A program made the translations under genes and the position numbers. From Ciborinia camelliae (taxonomy: Eukaryota > Ascomycota > Leotiomycetes > Helotiales > Sclerotiniaceae), in contig JANPYM010000004.1 of NCBI GenBank assembly GCA_025890175.1, forward strand, positions 1,495,134 through 1,559,133: 64,000 nt of DNA. The letters run 5' to 3'. Below the pieces are notes generated by a model. It had not been told where the DNA came from. It worked only from the letters and a program-made list of their open reading frames with translations, and made no database searches. This document shows positions 60,060-64,000 of this stretch, in pieces; within the stretch, counting starts at the first letter, position 1, and every line of letters starts with the position of its first letter.

Positions 60060-63000
60060 TCAGAGGCCTACAGATTCGGTTCTTTGACGTTTGATCTCTT
60101 TGGCTAATTTTTGCTGCTCAATCTGATCCTTGTTGCGTTTTTCAATGGCGGCAGCTTCAAGATTGGTACAGATCTGATCAATCTTTGCAATATGATCGAG
60201 TTCCTTGTAGAGAAAGAAATTCGAGTCAAGGCGACGATATTTACCCATACCCCAGAAACAATCGAATTTGAGTTTCAACACCAGGCTACTATTAACACTA
60301 ATAGTAACGATATCGCCATGGCGAATTTCTCCCCAATACTTGGATGCAGACAACGGTTCGTCACTCTTGTGGCTTGGAAGACGAATACCATTGATAGCAA
60401 GACCTGCCGAGGCTTTGGTAGAGATCACGAACCTGAACCCATAATCGTCGTTGTTCCATCCTTCCGCATATTTTCCATCAGAAGGATATACATCGTTTTT
60501 GAACAGGAGAAGCTTAAACGCGTATCTGGGAACACCTACTCGGACGTCGTCGCGGGTCGTGTATCTGATAGTATTGCCATATCCGCGGCCCCAAGAAGTG
60601 AAAGGCTCTGTTACATTAAAAGCGATGGTTGGTACGTAAGAATCCGGAGTTGCAGAAAACTTCGCAAGTACGCGTTTAGGAACCTGAAAATCATTTCCTG
60701 CAGCAGAAACAATTTCCCGGTCTATGGCTGATGTGCCTTCCGCTACAGTCTCAATCGTAGTAATGACTGCTGCATTGGCTTTTGTCGTACCAGTCTTGAC
60801 TGTCGAAGAAGGACCCGATTGTTGCGCTACTTGAGGGAGACAAGTGTTGGTGGTGATAGGCACACTGTCCTTAGAAGCTATGCTCTGCTGTACAGAAGCG
60901 TCGTCACTGAGTCTGCGTTCATCGCGCACCAATTGGGGATGATTCTGTGCTCCTTCAACCAAAGGTTCAGATTGAGCTCGAATGGATGTATTTAACTCCA
61001 TAGAAGGAGTCTTACTAAAACTTCTGAAGCTAACCATCGCGTGGTCAAAAGTTGTGCAGCCATGCTGAAACTTTTCTCCTTTAGACTCAGCAAGTGTAAC
61101 AAATCGATGGTAGTCTGATGCTAACATAGGAGGATAGTTTCTATGATGCGTCGACGGGTCTCTAGGGTCCCAAAATGTTTCTGGCGGTACCATAAAGTCG
61201 ATGGTTCGCAATGACTTGTGTCGTTTCTGCGGCGGGAGATCATTGGGATACCAATCACTATCTTCACGGCGTCGTCGAAGACTGGCATTGGCAGCGCGAC
61301 TAGGAGTTGGAGATAAGAGTTGGGACGCTGAAATTTCAGTGGGTGAAATCGAAGAATTCATCTGCAGATGACCTAGCTGAGAAACAGCACCCATAAGACT
61401 TGATGGATTTTGAGTAACTCCGTTGTCGGCGTGTCTCATGGCGGGTGTTACAATACGTGGATGGGTTGGAGGTGGGGGTGGAAGTGGTATTTTCGGCATG
61501 GAGCTCGCGGCTTCAATATGAGCCTTAAATTCTGCGACTGGATGGGTACCGTTTTGTTTTGCAAATTGTCCAGGATTATTGTTTCCAATGTGCTGTATTG
61601 GCGTTGGAAAGTCAAATTGTTTTGATGGTAAGGCACCAGAGCTTCTTAAAGTATCCGATTCTTTTTCCACTTCCCCATATAGGAGATTATCATTGTTTGC
61701 AGGATTTCGGCTCAACCCATGACTTTCTTGTCCTACAAGGTTTTTAGCGCTCGAGGTATTTACACCGAAGTTGCTCGGAATTGAACTTGCGAGTTCCGAA
61801 GATTTTTCATCGGCTGAGTCATTAGTGCTGAAGCTACTCGGAATCTGGCGAGGTTGGAATTTAATCGTGTCCGCACCAGAGTGGTCACCTTCATCTTCAC
61901 TCTCGGGATTGTCTATCAAACTCAATTGAGAAGCGGGTAGCGCAAGATCCTCTTCATCCTCTGTTTCATCTGAATCTGGTTTGTTGCCAGTCAACCAAGG
62001 AGTTTGCTCTAAATCTTCGATGGTAGCGCGATGTTGTGGATTAGTGTGAAGCATTTTTACAACGAAACTAATCCCATAATCTGATACTCCGGCATGTTGT
62101 AAAGGCCTGACATCTAAAGGTACTGTCATGATTCGCTTGAGCAGTTGCGCATGATGAGAGGTATTTCCTACAGGAAATGGGGGAGCTCCACAGAATGAAT
62201 AAAAGAGCACCCCGGCGAGCGACCATATGTCGACAGCGTGGCCATATTGCTTTACTATTGTACTGTCATGGCGCCGATTGGACTTTTGACCTGTGCCATC
62301 ATATTGCGGATATTCGTTGTAGACTTCGGGTGCACAGTATAACAATGTGCCACAGAAAGTGCGCAGAAATGTATCTTCCGTATCAACCATCTTTGACAGG
62401 CCGAAGTCGGTCAATTTAACGTGAATTGGGTCGTGACTTTCACAAAGGATGTTGTCGGGCTTGATATCGCGATGAGTAATACTCAAGTTATGAAGACATT
62501 TCAATGCGCTTAGTAGCTGAAGGGTTATGGTTTTGACTATAGGTTCCGGAAGGTGATGGCACTGTGTTACGAGGCGTGTAAGGTCTCCTTTGGGCACGAA
62601 CTCCATGATAAGGTATATATGATCGTACCAGTCGATATATTCGATGAAACGAACGACGTTATCCTGAGACTTGTGAACATTTATTTGGGATACCACGGGG
62701 ACAAGAGAAAACTTACGTGGTGAATTTTACTCATGATTTTCATCTCTGTATCCATTTTTTGAACCCCATTCTTCAGGAGCCTTTTCTTCTCAAGCTCCTT
62801 GGCAGCGAATGGAACTCCGGTTCGTTTATCGGTTACTCTGTGAACAACAGCAAAAGCACCCCTTCCAATTACGTCGATCTTGTTGTATCTTGAGCCACCT
62901 TTCCATTCTCGTCGCTTTCCGACTATCGACGAAGAGCTTGTACCTCGATTGGCAGCATTTGGAAAGAGATTAAGCTATAGATATTTTAGCAGCTACGTTT

Positions 63001-63796
63001 ATCTTTAGTCATAAGAATCACTTACTGGTTGTCTCTTCTCACCAACCGCAATGCCGCGTTGAATTTTATCTTCTTGGAGACGAAGAATGTAATCGTCAAC
63101 GTTTTTGTCAAAAGCCTCTTGGGCTTCATCATTACGTTGAGGTATACGAACGATAAATCGGAAGTTTTCGTCTTGATTTGCGGATATAGTAACGATAAGG
63201 AGGTTTCCGTTTTCAAGAGTATGTCGATGCGGCATACCATCGTCTTTTCTCTTAAAACGGAGCTGGGTATTATCGATCTTGATACCGTTGACAGACATAT
63301 CTTCCACCATGAGGAAACAATGGTCGTTAAGGTAAATACGAAAATGTTGTTGGCTGACCTTAGGTATAGGGTCTTTTAGCACAAAGTCGCAGCATTCAAC
63401 ACTTCGACCAAAAACCCAACCTAGATTAAGGTCTTGAAAATCGGTTGATAGTCGAACTGCCAAGTCGCATGGAAACGGATCTTGTGCTGCTACGTTAGAA
63501 ATATCACCTTCAAGACTGATTGTATTCTTTGGCTTCAATTTATGATTTTCGGAGCAAGCAATGCGCGTCAATTCGTTATCAGGATGGAGAATGCAAACAA
63601 CGTCTCTAGCATCTTCATCGCTCAAACCAGAATTTCCATTGGGAATGCGATTTGCTTCATCGACAATTTGAGTAGCTTCATAATCAGGATCATTAGTAAG
63701 AGAACGGAAAACAAACGCTGGAGTAGAAGCAGGAGGGGGATATGTGGAAGGAATGAAGGAGGGGTCTTTACATGGCTGCGTTAATTCTTCCTCCAT
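60060..63796 (-). CDS. FHA-domain Ser/Thr kinase, Rad53/Chk2 family
   Basis: Exons 63796-63026, 62974-62717 and 62663-60060 give 1210 residues. The FHA domain spans about 126-215: WVFGRSVECCDFVL, KVSQQHFRIYL and DMSVNGIKID hold the Arg, Ser-x-x-His and Asn-Gly phosphothreonine-binding residues. The kinase spans about 287-575: IGRGAFAVVHR, FAAKELEKK, ITHRDIKPDN (Asp409), LTDFGLSK (Asp429), CGTLLYCAPEVYNEYP. All catalytic residues are present. The C-terminal half is long; near its end WGRGYGNTIRY, RVGVPRYAFKLLL and HGDIVTISVN resemble a second FHA-like fold, followed by a basic coiled tail. SQ/TQ sites near the start (LTQP, ATQI) could be Mec1/ATR targets. These kinases relay DNA-damage and replication stress signals. 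Which of the two fungal Chk2 paralogs this is I cannot tell. Confidence 0.9.
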
Positions 63797-64000
63797 CTTG
63801 AAAAGAGTGTGGAGAAAATGTTGATTCTGCAGCAAAGTTGTTGTTGACAGACTTTGAGAAGAATCAATTGTTCAATATGGGTATTGTGGGTGAAGAGCCT
63901 CGAGGGTATTTGCAAGGCAACGGTAAAAGACCCTCGAGGGGGAGTTCACTCTAATTAAACTTAGGCCAACCACATCAATTGTTTCTCTAGAATCTTGGAT
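63797..64000. promoter_or_regulatory. Upstream region of the FHA kinase gene
   Basis: 204 bases to the window edge. CCTCGAGGG-type units occur twice (63898-63904 and 63931-63938), and TGTTGTTGACAG-like text lies just ahead of the start. No site is assigned. Confidence 0.35.

Overview
The window reads as nuclear DNA of a filamentous ascomycete. Genes are intron-bearing, with short introns (46 to about 125 nt, one of 633 nt) carrying GTANGT-type donors and CTAAC/CTRAC-like branch sites. Intergenic DNA is AT-leaning and full of the motif CCTAGGTA/TACCTAGG, microsatellites and minisatellites, and there is one extremely AT-rich block of the kind made by repeat-induced point mutation (RIP). The gene set (mitochondrial ribosomal protein, STT3, ATP synthase subunit e, dynein intermediate chain, Trm9, tubulin cofactor B, Chk2-type kinase) is that of an ordinary chromosomal arm. 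From the general look of proteins and intergenic motif I would place it in the Leotiomycetes, perhaps Sclerotiniaceae, but that is inference.

Layout. 1-12.9 kb: 3' end of an unrecognised gene, a long gene-poor stretch, mitochondrial bL27 (minus) divergent from the secreted LCL2-like protein (plus), a membrane RING-H2 protein (minus), then gene-poor DNA. 12.9-20.2 kb: a Gfo/Idh/MocA oxidoreductase (minus) divergent from a degenerate aldo/keto reductase-like protein (plus), a 13-bp minisatellite, and tubulin-folding cofactor B (minus). 20.2-28 kb: a 4.4 kb gene-poor stretch, a Myb/SANT protein (plus), a small TIR element with a 9-bp target duplication, and Trm9 (minus). 29-38.5 kb: a ubiquitin-specific protease with a very long Ser/Pro-rich leader (plus), two tandem-repeat tracts, a multiply broken DUF726/TMCO4-like pseudogene (minus), dynein intermediate chain (minus) divergent from ATP synthase subunit e (plus). 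39-50 kb: STT3 (plus), a large disordered protein with a CxxC/CxxC site, three SUMO-interacting-motif-like repeats and a Trp-repeat tail (plus), and a Glu/Gln-rich coiled-coil protein with a perfect 99-bp internal duplication (minus). 50-64 kb: a GPI-anchored Ser-rich protein (plus), a 1.5 kb RIP-ruined Tc1/mariner-like element with preserved ends, a six-cysteine small secreted protein (minus), and an FHA-kinase of the Rad53/Chk2 family (minus).

The genes do not form a pathway cluster. Several sit in divergent pairs with shared promoters (bL27/LCL2, oxidoreductase/AKR, Trm9/USP, dynein IC/ATP synthase e), and CACGTG boxes lie in or near at least three of these promoter regions. I rebuilt the splice joins by eye: each join keeps frame and restores a family motif where the family is known. 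I found no convincing previously undescribed multi-gene system. The strongest novel-looking items are the two TIR elements, the DUF726 pseudogene, the AKR pseudoenzyme, and the 1076-residue disordered protein.
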